The notes: generated by a model from the letters alone, not told the origin. 24,078 nucleotides of DNA from JBEKTY01 sp049515555 (GCA_049515555.1 JBEKTY010000128.1:1-24078); one strand, 5' to 3'; positions 6,860 through 14,305 are shown, numbered from the stretch's first letter. Numbers and translations are program-made.

Positions 6860-7477
6860 ATGAAGGCTCCCAAAGGTGTTTGGCCACTGGTGCTGGTTGC
6901 TCCGCTGCTCGTGGCGGCTGCTTCTTGCTTGGGCGGGTCCCGTCACCCGCTCTCCGATGAGAAGACCTCGACGATCGACGGGCGGCTGGTCGGGCGCTGG
7001 CGAGCTGCGGACGACTCGTATTCCGGCACGTTCGTCGTATCCCGGCTAGGCGCGAGCCGGTTGGAGGCCGCCTCTTTGGAGAAGTCTCCTGGCGGGGAGC
7101 AGGAAAAATACTCCCTTTTTACGACCAGTATCGGATCGCATTCCTACATGAGCGTCGGGTCGGTCGCTGAGAAGGGCCGTGCGGCCGTCGAGGCGGGCTA
7201 CCGCATCGTCGAGTACTCGCTGCCCGACAAGGACACGCTCGTGATCAGGGATATGGATGAAGAGAAGGTGACCGCGGCCATCAAGGCGAAGGAACTCCGT
7301 GGCAAGGCTGAAAGCCATAACGAGTACGCCTGGCTGTTTGGCTGGATCCCGGTGCCGTACACAACCACTTCGGTCATGATTGATGATTCCCCCAAGGCCC
7401 TGGTGCGGTACGTCCAGAAGCACGCGGACGATTGCTTCGAGAAGACGGCAATGTTGACGCTCAAGAGAGAAAAGTAA
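6860..7477 (+). CDS. Putative lipoprotein of unknown function
   Basis: 205 residues. A basic start, a hydrophobic stretch (9-22) and Cys23 in AAASCLGG look like a lipoprotein signal, although the -3 residue is Ala rather than Leu. The mature part begins with a Ser-rich stretch and GRLVGRWRAADDSYSGTFVV (41-60), similar in style to small lipocalin-like beta domains, then a C-terminal region with no recognised motif. The ATG at 6860 has AGGGAGGG upstream and starts 12 bases after the GH27 stop, so the two genes are probably one operon. A role at the cell envelope is inferred from the signal only. Confidence 0.75.
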   Translation: MKAPKGVWPLVLVAPLLVAAASCLGGSRHPLSDEKTSTIDGRLVGRWRAADDSYSGTFVVSRLGASRLEAASLEKSPGGEQEKYSLFTTSIGSHSYMSVGSVAEKGRAAVEAGYRIVEYSLPDKDTLVIRDMDEEKVTAAIKAKELRGKAESHNEYAWLFGWIPVPYTTTSVMIDDSPKALVRYVQKHADDCFEKTAMLTLKREK

Positions 7478-7553
7478 CATAGGTAATCCCAAGTCCAGGC
7501 GGCGCGGTCCGCCCTCAACTTTCTGGTGGCTGTTAGCCGCCGACTATGTGTAA

Positions 7554-7616
7554 TTCATCCTTCCGCCTTCCGCCTTCATCCTTCCGCCTTCCGCCTTCAT
7601 CCTTCCGCCTTACGCC
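7554..7616. repeat. Tandem heptamer array (TTCCGCC), nine units
   Basis: Exactly nine 7-base units in the order TTCATCC, TTCCGCC, TTCCGCC repeated, ending TTCCGCC, TTACGCC. This makes a 21-base higher-order period. It lies between the putative lipoprotein gene and scpB. Related heptamers occur at 17652-17679 and, in reverse complement, inside gyrA at 22101-22170. Confidence 0.9.
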
Positions 7617-7662
7617 CAACTCCCCTTGCCCCGGGTGCCTGATCGTCCTATAGTGCCGCTCG

Positions 7663-8523
7663 ATGGCAGCCGAAACGGACCCGATTCCCGACCCCTCGCC
7701 ACAAGAGGGGATATCCCTGGACGAACTGGCCCGGGCCTTCGCCGAGGTCATGGGATCGGTCGAGAATCGCCCCTCTCCGATTGTGGGCGGGGCCGGGGGT
7801 GAGGGCCCACGCACCGGATGCGAAGCCGCAAGCGGCCTGACAGGGTCGCCGCCGGGCCCCGACGCCGCCCAGCCGGAGCAGTCCTCGCCGCCGGGCGAGG
7901 CGGTTCGGCCGGGCGAGGCTGCCGAGGCGCCGCCGGCCGCCCTGCCGGCCGAGCCGCTCGACGGGGCTGCCGACAGCCCGGCTGAGGAACCCGACTCCTG
8001 CCCCATCAGTCCGCAAAGCATTCTGGAGGCGATGCTCTTCGTGGGCGATCGGGCGAACCGGGCGTTGGAGCCCCGGGCGGCGGCCGAGCTGATGCGGGGC
8101 GTCGAGCCCGAAGAGATCCCCGGCCTGGTCCGCCAGTTGAATCGGCGTTACGAGGCGCACGGCTGCCCCTATGTCATTAGCGACGAGGGGGCCGGCTACC
8201 GCATGACGCTCCGCCGGCCGTTCCACTACCTGCGGGACCGCTTTTTCGGCCGCATTCGCGAGGCCCGACTGTCGCAGGCCGCCATCGACGTGCTGGCGAT
8301 CATCGCCTATCAGCAGCCGCTGACGGCCGAGCAGGTGGCCACGCTCCGCGGCAAGCCCAGCGGCCCGGTACTGGCGCAACTGGTGCACCGCGGGCTGCTG
8401 CGGATCGAGCGTCAGCCGGAGCGGCGTCGCGTGGCGCAATACTCGACCACCGACCGCTTCCTGCGGCTCTTCGGCCTGGAGAGCCTGGCCGACCTTCCGC
8501 AAAGCGAAGAACTGGGCGAGTGA
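7663..8523 (+). CDS. scpB: Segregation and condensation protein B
   Basis: 286 residues against about 180-200 for typical ScpB, the winged-helix dimer that joins ScpA and SMC in bacterial condensin. The ScpB domain runs from about 116 to 272: ILEAMLFVGD (120-129) opens the first winged helix, and LSQAAIDVLAIIAYQQPLT (203-221) with the following VATLRGKPSG is the second. The first 115 residues are extra. LDELARAFAEVMG (19-31) looks like a short helix, followed by a Pro/Ala/Gly/Glu-rich linker (35-112). No good ribosome-binding site is seen before the ATG at 7663, so a later start is possible. No scpA or smc lies in the window; the downstream genes are rpe and accD. Confidence 0.9.
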   Translation: MAAETDPIPDPSPQEGISLDELARAFAEVMGSVENRPSPIVGGAGGEGPRTGCEAASGLTGSPPGPDAAQPEQSSPPGEAVRPGEAAEAPPAALPAEPLDGAADSPAEEPDSCPISPQSILEAMLFVGDRANRALEPRAAAELMRGVEPEEIPGLVRQLNRRYEAHGCPYVISDEGAGYRMTLRRPFHYLRDRFFGRIREARLSQAAIDVLAIIAYQQPLTAEQVATLRGKPSGPVLAQLVHRGLLRIERQPERRRVAQYSTTDRFLRLFGLESLADLPQSEELGE

Positions 8524-8584
8524 GCCCGCCGGTGATCGTAAGTTATTGCAGAGTCTACAGTTATCGCTATGCCCCAAAGAAGGG

Positions 8585-8613
8585 CTGACGCCGCAATCCG
8601 ACCTTGGTAGAAT
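8585..8613 (+). promoter_or_regulatory. Possible promoter of rpe
   Basis: CTGACG (8585-8590) and TAGAAT (8608-8613) are 17 bases apart, matching four and five of six consensus bases. The start point would fall close to the rpe ATG at 8632, giving a very short leader. Confidence 0.4.
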
Positions 8614-8631
8614 AAGTGGTAGAGATGGGAC

Positions 8632-9363
8632 ATGGTTTCGTTATCATCCGAGGAAATCGTCGCAGAGTTGCGTGCCGCCGTGCCGCTGGTCGGGCCGTCG
8701 CTGTTGGCCAGCGACTTCGCCCGGCTCGAGGCGGAGATCGGGCGGCTGGAAGCCGCCGGGGCCCGGCTCCTGCATCTCGACATAATGGACGGCCATTTCG
8801 TGCCGAACATAAGTTTCGGCTTTCCGGTGTTGGAGGCCGTCCGCCGCGTGACCCGGCTGCCGCTTGACGTGCACCTGATGATCTCCGATCCTCTCCCGTA
8901 CATCGAGCGCTTTCGCCATGCCGGGGCCGACCTGATCACCGTCCACGTCGAGACGGTCCAGGAGCCGCGGGCGGTGCTGACCAGGATCCGGCAACTGGGT
9001 GCGGTGGCGGGCCTGACGCTCAACCCGCCCACGCCGCTCCAGAGCGTCGAGCCCTACCTCGACGATTGCGATCTGCTGCTGGTGATGAGCGTGATGGCCG
9101 GTTTCGGCGGGCAGGAGTTCGAGCCGGAGGCCCTGGAGAAGCTCCGCCGCCTGCGGGCCCTGGCCCGGCCGGAGTTGATCCTGTCGGTCGACGGCGGGAT
9201 CAACCGCCGAACAATCGGACCTTGTGCCGAGGCGGGCGCCGACGTGTTCGTCGCCGGCTCGGCGCTGTTTTGCGAGGAAGATTACGGCCGGGCGATGACC
9301 GAGTTTACCGCCCTGGCCCGGGCATCCAGGAGTGTTTGCACCGCGAGCGGGCGGGGGCTGTAG
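8632..9363 (+). CDS. rpe: Ribulose-phosphate 3-epimerase
   Basis: 243 residues; interconverts ribulose 5-phosphate and xylulose 5-phosphate in the pentose phosphate pathway. TIM-barrel signatures are all present: PSLLASDF (22-29), LHLDIMDGHFVPN (47-59) with metal/catalytic His48 and Asp50, LDVHLM (78-83) with metal His81, GLTLNPPTP (127-135), VMSVMAGFGGQEF (151-163) and SVDGGIN (185-191) with catalytic Asp187. The usual NPGFGGQ is MAGFGGQ here. There is an N-terminal extension of about 17 residues, so an internal start cannot be excluded. It is followed by the histidine-phosphatase homologue after a 31-base gap. Confidence 0.96.
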   Translation: MVSLSSEEIVAELRAAVPLVGPSLLASDFARLEAEIGRLEAAGARLLHLDIMDGHFVPNISFGFPVLEAVRRVTRLPLDVHLMISDPLPYIERFRHAGADLITVHVETVQEPRAVLTRIRQLGAVAGLTLNPPTPLQSVEPYLDDCDLLLVMSVMAGFGGQEFEPEALEKLRRLRALARPELILSVDGGINRRTIGPCAEAGADVFVAGSALFCEEDYGRAMTEFTALARASRSVCTASGRGL

Positions 9364-9394
9364 CTGTCCGGCGGGAGAAATAGGTTAGATTATT

Positions 9395-9979
9395 ATGCTG
9401 CGGATCATACTCATCCGTCCCGGATCGACCGACTACGATCGGCAGGAGCGGCTGCAAGGGACGTTGGACATACCGCTGTCGAGCGTGGGGCTGGCGGAGG
9501 CGGCCGGCATGGCCGATCAATTGCGGGAGCTGGGGATCGAGACGGTGTATGCGCCGCTATGCGAGCCGGCCCACCAAACCGGCCAGATCCTTGCCAAGGC
9601 CCTGGGTGTGCGGCTGAAGAAGCTGGATCGCATGCAGAACCTCGACTACGGCCTGTGGCAAGGCATGCAGATCAGCGAGATCCGGCACAAGCAGCCCAAG
9701 GTCTACCGGCAATGGCAGGAGCAGCCGGAAAACGTTTGCCCACCCGAGGGCGAGATGATCGAGCGGGCCGAGGAGCGGGTGCGGGCGGCGGTGACCAAGC
9801 TGCTGCGGCGGCACAAGGAAGGGATCATCGCGGTGGTGCTTTCCGAGCCGCTGGCGAGTCTGGTTCGGCGGGCGGTGAAGAACGATGAGCTGGGCGACTT
9901 GTGGAAGGCCTTGGGCGACCACGGCCGCTGGGAGATCCTCGACGTCGAGCCGGTGAAAGTTCCCGTGTTGAGCAGTTGA
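9395..9979 (+). CDS. Histidine-phosphatase (phosphoglycerate mutase) superfamily protein lacking catalytic histidines
   Basis: 194 residues with the overall pattern of the branch-1 histidine phosphatase family (phosphoglycerate mutase/CobC-like). The active-site signature RHG is RPG (Arg8-Pro9-Gly10), so the phospho-accepting His is Pro. The second-pocket Arg (usual S-x-L-x-R-A-x-Q-T) is Pro58 in LCEPAHQT. The second catalytic His (usual VSHG) is replaced in VVLSEPL (148-153), with Glu151 at the His position. Family features kept are GTLDIPLSSVG (22-32), LDYGLWQGM (83-91) and CPPEGEMIERAEERV (115-129). With both histidines gone, phosphatase or mutase activity is not expected. The ORF is intact, of family length and placed between rpe and accD (1-base gap to accD), which suggests selection for a non-catalytic role. 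Confidence 0.85.
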   Translation: MLRIILIRPGSTDYDRQERLQGTLDIPLSSVGLAEAAGMADQLRELGIETVYAPLCEPAHQTGQILAKALGVRLKKLDRMQNLDYGLWQGMQISEIRHKQPKVYRQWQEQPENVCPPEGEMIERAEERVRAAVTKLLRRHKEGIIAVVLSEPLASLVRRAVKNDELGDLWKALGDHGRWEILDVEPVKVPVLSS

Positions 9980-9980
9980 C

Positions 9981-10835
9981 ATGCCTGATCGCCCGCCCGA
10001 TTCCAACGGCTGGAAAAGCGTAATGAAGCGACCCAAGCGGGGCGTTCCCGAGGGGCTGTGGATGCGCTGCCCGGGGTGCGAGGCCACCATCTTCCGCAAG
10101 GAGGCCGAGAAGCGGCTGGGCGTGTGCCCCGAGTGCGATTATCATTGGTACGTGTCGGCCCGCGAGCGGATCCGCCAATTGTTCGACGAGGGCACGTTCG
10201 AGGAATGGGACGCCGAGCTGGCGCCGGCCGACCCGCTGGAGTTCGTCGATAAGGGGGGCGCCTACCACCAGAAAGTCAAGGACGAGCAGCAGCGGACCGG
10301 CCTCAAAGAGGCGGCCGTGGCGGGCACGGGTATGATCCGTGCGCGGCGGGTGGCCTTCGGGGTGACCGACTCGGCCTTCATCATGGGCAGCATGGGCTCG
10401 GTGGTGGGCGAGAAGCTGACCCGCGCGGTCGAGCATGCCACGCAGCAGCGGCTGCCGCTGATCATCGTCTCCGGCTCGGGGGGCGGGGCCCGCATGCACG
10501 AGGGGATGTTCTCCCTGATGCAGATGGCCAAGGTCTCCGCGGGGCTGGCCCGCCTCAACGCCGCCGGCGGCCTGTTTATCTCCGTGCTCACGAATCCTAC
10601 AATGGGCGGCGTGGCGGCCAGCTTCGCCTCCCTGGGCGATCTGGTCTTCGCCGAGCCCCGGGCCCTGATCGGCTTTGCCGGCCCGCGGACGATCAAGGCC
10701 ACCATTCGCATCGAGCTGCCCAAGGGCTTCCAGACCAGCGAGTTCCTGTTGGAGCACGGGTTCGTGGACCGGATCGTCCGCCGCCAGGACCTGAAGAGCG
10801 AAATCGCCCGCACTATCGACTATTGCGGCCAGTGA
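9981..10835 (+). CDS. accD: Acetyl-CoA carboxylase carboxyltransferase subunit beta
   Basis: 284 residues, normal length. With AccA it forms the carboxyltransferase that moves CO2 from carboxybiotin to acetyl-CoA, giving malonyl-CoA for fatty acid synthesis. The N-terminal zinc ribbon is intact: Cys30, Cys33, Cys49 and Cys52 (CPGC...CPEC). The crotonase-fold body shows MGSMGSVVGEK, the oxyanion-forming SGSGGGARMHEG, NPTMGGVAASFASLGD and IGFAGPRTI, all hallmark AccD segments. It starts one base after the stop of the histidine-phosphatase homologue and is very likely co-transcribed with it. No accA, accB or accC is in the window. Confidence 0.97.
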   Translation: MPDRPPDSNGWKSVMKRPKRGVPEGLWMRCPGCEATIFRKEAEKRLGVCPECDYHWYVSARERIRQLFDEGTFEEWDAELAPADPLEFVDKGGAYHQKVKDEQQRTGLKEAAVAGTGMIRARRVAFGVTDSAFIMGSMGSVVGEKLTRAVEHATQQRLPLIIVSGSGGGARMHEGMFSLMQMAKVSAGLARLNAAGGLFISVLTNPTMGGVAASFASLGDLVFAEPRALIGFAGPRTIKATIRIELPKGFQTSEFLLEHGFVDRIVRRQDLKSEIARTIDYCGQ

Positions 10836-10879
10836 CCCACGCCGGGAAGCCCGGCCGCGCGAGTGGAGTTGCCACGATC

Positions 10880-11752
10880 ATGAAACTGCTCGACCGTTTG
10901 AAATCCATGGTAGGCACGAGCCGCGTCGATATCTCCAAGCGGTTCGCCATCCAGCGCGCGGCGATCTCCGGCACGATGTCGAAGTTCTACATGGCCCGCG
11001 ATCTGCGGAGCGGCAAGATCGTGGGGCTGAAAATCCTGGACATTGCCAAGACGGCGGCCCTGGAAGCCCGCTTCCGCAGCCTGGACAAGCCCTGCGAAGG
11101 CGAGATCGGCATGCGGCTGAAGCATCCCCGCATCGTCGAGACCTACGAGTACGGGCTGACGACCGAGGGGGCGCAGTACCTCGTCCTGGAGTTTCTCGAG
11201 GGGGCGGACTTCGCCTCGCTGATCGTCGGCCGCGACCCCTGCCTGGAAGGCCGCCGGGCCGATTACACGCGGCAGGCGGCCGAGGCGGTGGGCGCCGTCC
11301 ACGCCGCCGGATTCACCCACCGCGACGTCTGCCCCCGCAATTTCCTGCTGGTGAGCAAGGGCTCGAAGGACCTGAAGCTGATCGACTTCGGCCTGTCGCT
11401 GCCCAGCATCGCGGGCTTCCAGCACCCGGGGGTCCGCACGGGCAACCCCAATTACATGGCCCCCGAGATCGTCCGCCGCAAGCCGACCGATCAGCGGGTG
11501 GACGTGTTCGCCCTGGGGGTCACGGCCTACGAGATTTGCAGCGGCGAGCTGCCCTGGCCCCGCGGCATGACCGGCCTGGCGGCCATGACGCACAATCGCC
11601 CGCCGACCGATCTGCGGCAGTACCGCCCCAAGCTGCACCCCGCCTTGGCCAAGGCGATCCATTGGTGCCTGGAGGCCGAGCCGGCGCGGCGCTGCCCCTC
11701 AGTCGAGAAGTTCCTGTGGAGCATCAAGGACGTCCACGGCGACGAGGCCTAA
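10880..11752 (+). CDS. Atypical serine/threonine protein kinase-like protein
   Basis: 290 residues from ATG 10880; a TTG at 10823 overlapping accD is a weaker option. It is a cytoplasmic single kinase domain with no membrane segment and no extra domains. Seen: beta3 Lys51 (VGLKIL), alphaC Glu75, catalytic loop HRDVCPRN (147-154) with Asp149 and Asn154, DFG at 169-171 and APE at 194-196. Unusual: the glycine loop is replaced by AAISGTMSKF (28-37), and the catalytic-loop Lys of HRDxKPxN is Cys151. Metal and ATP residues are kept, so weak or altered activity is possible. It follows accD by 44 bases on the same strand. Substrate unknown. Confidence 0.85.
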   Translation: MKLLDRLKSMVGTSRVDISKRFAIQRAAISGTMSKFYMARDLRSGKIVGLKILDIAKTAALEARFRSLDKPCEGEIGMRLKHPRIVETYEYGLTTEGAQYLVLEFLEGADFASLIVGRDPCLEGRRADYTRQAAEAVGAVHAAGFTHRDVCPRNFLLVSKGSKDLKLIDFGLSLPSIAGFQHPGVRTGNPNYMAPEIVRRKPTDQRVDVFALGVTAYEICSGELPWPRGMTGLAAMTHNRPPTDLRQYRPKLHPALAKAIHWCLEAEPARRCPSVEKFLWSIKDVHGDEA

Positions 11753-11767
11753 GGAATACGACCGATC

Positions 11768-11858
11768 CGTACTCCTCTCGCTCCGCGAGAGGGCCCGTGC
11801 GGAGATGCAATCGCCCTTGCAGCCATACTCCGACCTCACGCGGAGCGTGAGGAATACG
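11768..11858. repeat. REPIN-like inverted palindrome doublet, family B, between convergent genes
   Basis: The left unit (11768-11792) has core CCTCTCGCTCCGCGAGAGG and the right unit (11834-11858) has core CCTCACGCGGAGCGTGAGG. In inverted orientation they read CGTAYTCCTCWCGCTCCGCGWGAGG, separated by 41 bases. The T/A and A/T differences fall at paired stem positions, so both hairpins are preserved. It fills the gap between the kinase and PAP2-like genes and may also end both transcripts. Confidence 0.75.
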
Positions 11859-11859
11859 A

Positions 11860-12894
11860 TCATCGCTGGTATTGCAGGCCGATGCCGTTCATCTCGGGAG
11901 TGGCGATGGGCACCAGCGTCAGGTGCCCGGGGAGTTGCTGCGTGGCATCTACGGCCTGCCAGGACAGATACGCCATGCACCAACCCATCCAGGCCTGCGA
12001 CAGGTAGTGGGCGTCGTCGTTGATCCGCGACCAGGCCGTCATCGTCGAGCAGGCGTAGAAGAATACCTTTTCCACCGGATCGTCGGACATCTTGGCGGCC
12101 GTGATGAACGGCACGCCGCTGATGAAGGCGTGCCCGCTGACCCCATGCGAGGATGCAAACGGCCGCCACTGCGAGTTGTCGGCGGTGTTGGAGGGCCGTC
12201 CGCTGCCGAGCAGCTCCTGCATGGCGAGCATGGGCAGGGTGCCCACTACGTAGGCCCGCACCGACCGGTCGCCGAACTCGCCCAGGGTAGTGGCCAGGGG
12301 GTAGTCGTCGAAGTAATTGCCCGCCAACTCCGCGCCCACACAGACCGGGATCGTGATCCAGCCGTTTCCGAAGTTCTTCCAGAACGCGGCCACGCCGTCG
12401 CTCGTCGCCGACCGCACGTGGTCTTGGTACCAATTGCGGACATCGTTATCGAGCCTGGTGTTGGCCGGCACGGCCGCTGCGCCGACGCCGAGGGCCAGAC
12501 ATCCCATCGACGGCAGCGAGAAATAGTTGGAAAAGTCCGACCCGACGGTGTGGAGGCCGTTCTGAAAGATCGTTTCCAGGCGCTCGGAGGTGGCGGGCGG
12601 ATTGCCTTGGTCCGGCCCCGTCAGGGGTCCCGTCAGCGGGGCGGGCGGCGGCCAAGGCTCGCTGGGCAGGCCCGCCGCGGGCCGCTCCGGCCCGGGTCCG
12701 ACGGGCTCGCCGCTCTCGTGCGACTCGTAGGCGGCGGGCATGACGGGGTCCGGATTGCCGCCCAGGTTGACCGGGCTGCCGGCGGGCCTCAGCATTGATC
12801 CCGAGCAGCCGCCGGCGCACGACCAGAGCACGGTCGCCGCCGCATAGGCCGCCCAGCCACAAGAGACCCTGCCTTCTCGGCGACGTGATTGCAA
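11860..12894 (-). CDS. PAP2-superfamily-like exported protein
   Basis: 344 residues from TTG 12894 (GGGGTG about 7 bases upstream). The N-terminus is basic then hydrophobic, ending at Cys30 in SCAGGCSG, which could be a signal peptide or lipoprotein signal. Residues 35-105 are a Pro/Gly-rich linker. The C-terminal half matches PAP2 (phosphatidic-acid phosphatase type 2): LLGSGRPSN (228-236) for the KX6RP motif, SGHAF (253-257) for PSGH, and SRINDDAHYLSQ (289-300) for SRX5HX3D. The first-motif Lys is Gln226 and the last-motif Asp is Gln300, while His255, Arg290 and His296 remain. PAP2 enzymes remove phosphate from lipids. With these changes activity is uncertain. Confidence 0.8.
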   Translation of the reverse strand: MQSRRREGRVSCGWAAYAAATVLWSCAGGCSGSMLRPAGSPVNLGGNPDPVMPAAYESHESGEPVGPGPERPAAGLPSEPWPPPAPLTGPLTGPDQGNPPATSERLETIFQNGLHTVGSDFSNYFSLPSMGCLALGVGAAAVPANTRLDNDVRNWYQDHVRSATSDGVAAFWKNFGNGWITIPVCVGAELAGNYFDDYPLATTLGEFGDRSVRAYVVGTLPMLAMQELLGSGRPSNTADNSQWRPFASSHGVSGHAFISGVPFITAAKMSDDPVEKVFFYACSTMTAWSRINDDAHYLSQAWMGWCMAYLSWQAVDATQQLPGHLTLVPIATPEMNGIGLQYQR

Positions 12895-13126
12895 ATGAGC
12901 ACCCCATTTGGAGGCGGAATGCTAACGGCGAACGCCTTGGAAGGCAAGGCTGTTCTGCCTCTTGCCCCCCGCTGGAGATGGGCTGGGTGACGGCGCGAGT
13001 GACCGTCAGCCTCCGCGAAGGGACCGGAGTGGGGGGAACTGTAAGTGATCGACCGGCTCCGCGTCTAGTAGAATAGGAGCTTCGGCACGCCCGACACCAC
13101 CGATCCACGGCATCGCTCGCGGTCGC

Positions 13127-13687
13127 ATGCAGACCCAGGCCAAGTACCGCAGCATGGAACTGCCTATTCCCGGGCCCCAGACGTGCGGCGATGCCTTCGA
13201 TCGGATCGTGTCGGAACATCACAACTCGGTTCGCCGACTGGTGTTCCGTATACTGGGCTGGCGAGACGGTGGCGACGAGGTGGTGCAAGAGGTCTTCCTC
13301 TCGGCCTGGGCCGCGCGGTCGCGGCTGGCGAAGGTGGCCCGGGCGGACCTTTGGCTGAAGCGAATTGCGGTGAACAAGTGCCGTAGCCGACTGCGGCGCG
13401 AGGCGGTCCGCACCCGTTGGCTCGGCTGGTTGCGGGCGTCGGCCCCGGAAGAGCCGCACCTCGCGCCGGACGACCCGCTGGTAACGGAAGAGCGAGCAAG
13501 CCAGGTACGTCGGGCGATCCAATCGCTGTCGCCCCGGTACCGCGAAGCGATGGTGCTTTACTATCTGGAGGAGATGTCCGTGGCTGAGATCGCCCAGATC
13601 GTCGGCGCGCGGCCCAACGCGGTCGAAGTGCGGCTGCACCGTGCCCGGCGGCGTTTGGAACCTCTCCTGGCTGACTTGGCAGACTGA
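13127..13687 (+). CDS. ECF-type RNA polymerase sigma factor
   Basis: 186 residues with the minimal two-domain layout of ECF sigma factors. Region 2 is about 24-92 (FDRIVSEHHNSVRRLVFRIL, then DEVVQEVFLSAW, the core RNA-polymerase and -10 contact helices). Region 4 is about 126-180 (SLSPRYREAMVLYYLEEMSVAEIA, then a helix-turn-helix GARPNAVEVRLHRARRRL). It directs RNA polymerase to a dedicated promoter set. Start codon is uncertain: ATG 13127 and ATG 13154 both lack a clear ribosome-binding site. Nine bases separate it from a membrane-protein gene, followed by a coiled-coil gene. No gene in the cluster has a recognisable zinc anti-sigma motif. Confidence 0.93.
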   Translation: MQTQAKYRSMELPIPGPQTCGDAFDRIVSEHHNSVRRLVFRILGWRDGGDEVVQEVFLSAWAARSRLAKVARADLWLKRIAVNKCRSRLRREAVRTRWLGWLRASAPEEPHLAPDDPLVTEERASQVRRAIQSLSPRYREAMVLYYLEEMSVAEIAQIVGARPNAVEVRLHRARRRLEPLLADLAD

Positions 13688-13696
13688 TCCATTCCC

Positions 13697-14290
13697 ATGA
13701 ATTACCAACGCCTGAATGACCAGCATCTGAGGGAACTGATTCGGCAGGCCGATGCCATGCCTCCCCCTCCCGCTACGACCGCCCGCGAGTTGGCCTGCCG
13801 AGTGCGGGTGTTGTGCCGTCGGCGCCGAGGCCGCCACCTGGCGGTCGCGATCGCGGCGATTGTCGCGATCGGTGGCCTGCTATGGCACGGCTCGGCCAAC
13901 CGACGGCGCGGCGAGCCGCCCGGGCCGGTCGCGGGCCAGGTCGGTACTCCCCCGGTGGAAGTCGCGCACGCAGACGAGCATTTGCGCCTGCTCTTGGAGC
14001 AGATCGACCGCGAGGAGCAGGCCGTCGGGCGTCTCCTGGCTGCCGAGCGACTCCGCCGGCTTTCCCACGCCCGGCAGCAAGCCGGTGTTGTCCTTGATCG
14101 CCAAGCGTTTCTGGATGAGCAGGCGGGCCGGGCGGCGATGTGCGTGCTGCTGACCGGCGACCGGCGGGCGAAACAGGCCGAGAGTTTGCCCGCGGCCCGA
14201 CAGGACTATGCTTCCGTAATCGAGTTGTTTCCCAATACCCCCTGGGCGGAGCAGGCCAAGCAGCGCCTGGCCGCCCTCAACCCTAAATAG
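13697..14290 (+). CDS. Single-pass membrane protein, possible sigma-factor regulator
   Basis: 197 residues. The N-terminal 45 are cytoplasmic in style (Arg-rich CRRRRGRH at 40-47), then one membrane segment (48-64, LAVAIAAIVAIGGLLW), then an external region that is helical and charged, ending in a TPR-like repeat (AARQDYASVIELFPN, 166-180, then EQAKQRLAALNP). Topology and position right after the ECF sigma gene are those of an anti-sigma factor, but the zinc HxxxCxxC motif is absent and the cytoplasmic part is short. A regulator role is inferred from context only. Confidence 0.8.
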   Translation: MNYQRLNDQHLRELIRQADAMPPPPATTARELACRVRVLCRRRRGRHLAVAIAAIVAIGGLLWHGSANRRRGEPPGPVAGQVGTPPVEVAHADEHLRLLLEQIDREEQAVGRLLAAERLRRLSHARQQAGVVLDRQAFLDEQAGRAAMCVLLTGDRRAKQAESLPAARQDYASVIELFPNTPWAEQAKQRLAALNPK

Positions 14291-14305
14291 CAGGGAGAGG
14301 TTGCC

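Noticed and set aside
7554..7616. CRISPR array
   Set aside because: The repeats are directly adjacent heptamers with no spacers.
13035..13067. GGAAC (13035-13039) and CGTC (13062-13065) upstream of the ECF sigma gene, resembling an ECF autoregulatory promoter
   Set aside because: The spacer is 22 bases, whereas ECF promoters normally have about 16-17. TAGAAT at 13069-13074 also lacks a -35 at the right distance.
12446..13837. A 463-residue minus-strand frame spanning the sigma factor gene and the PAP2-like N-terminus
   Set aside because: It overlaps two well-supported genes in other frames and has typical shadow composition.
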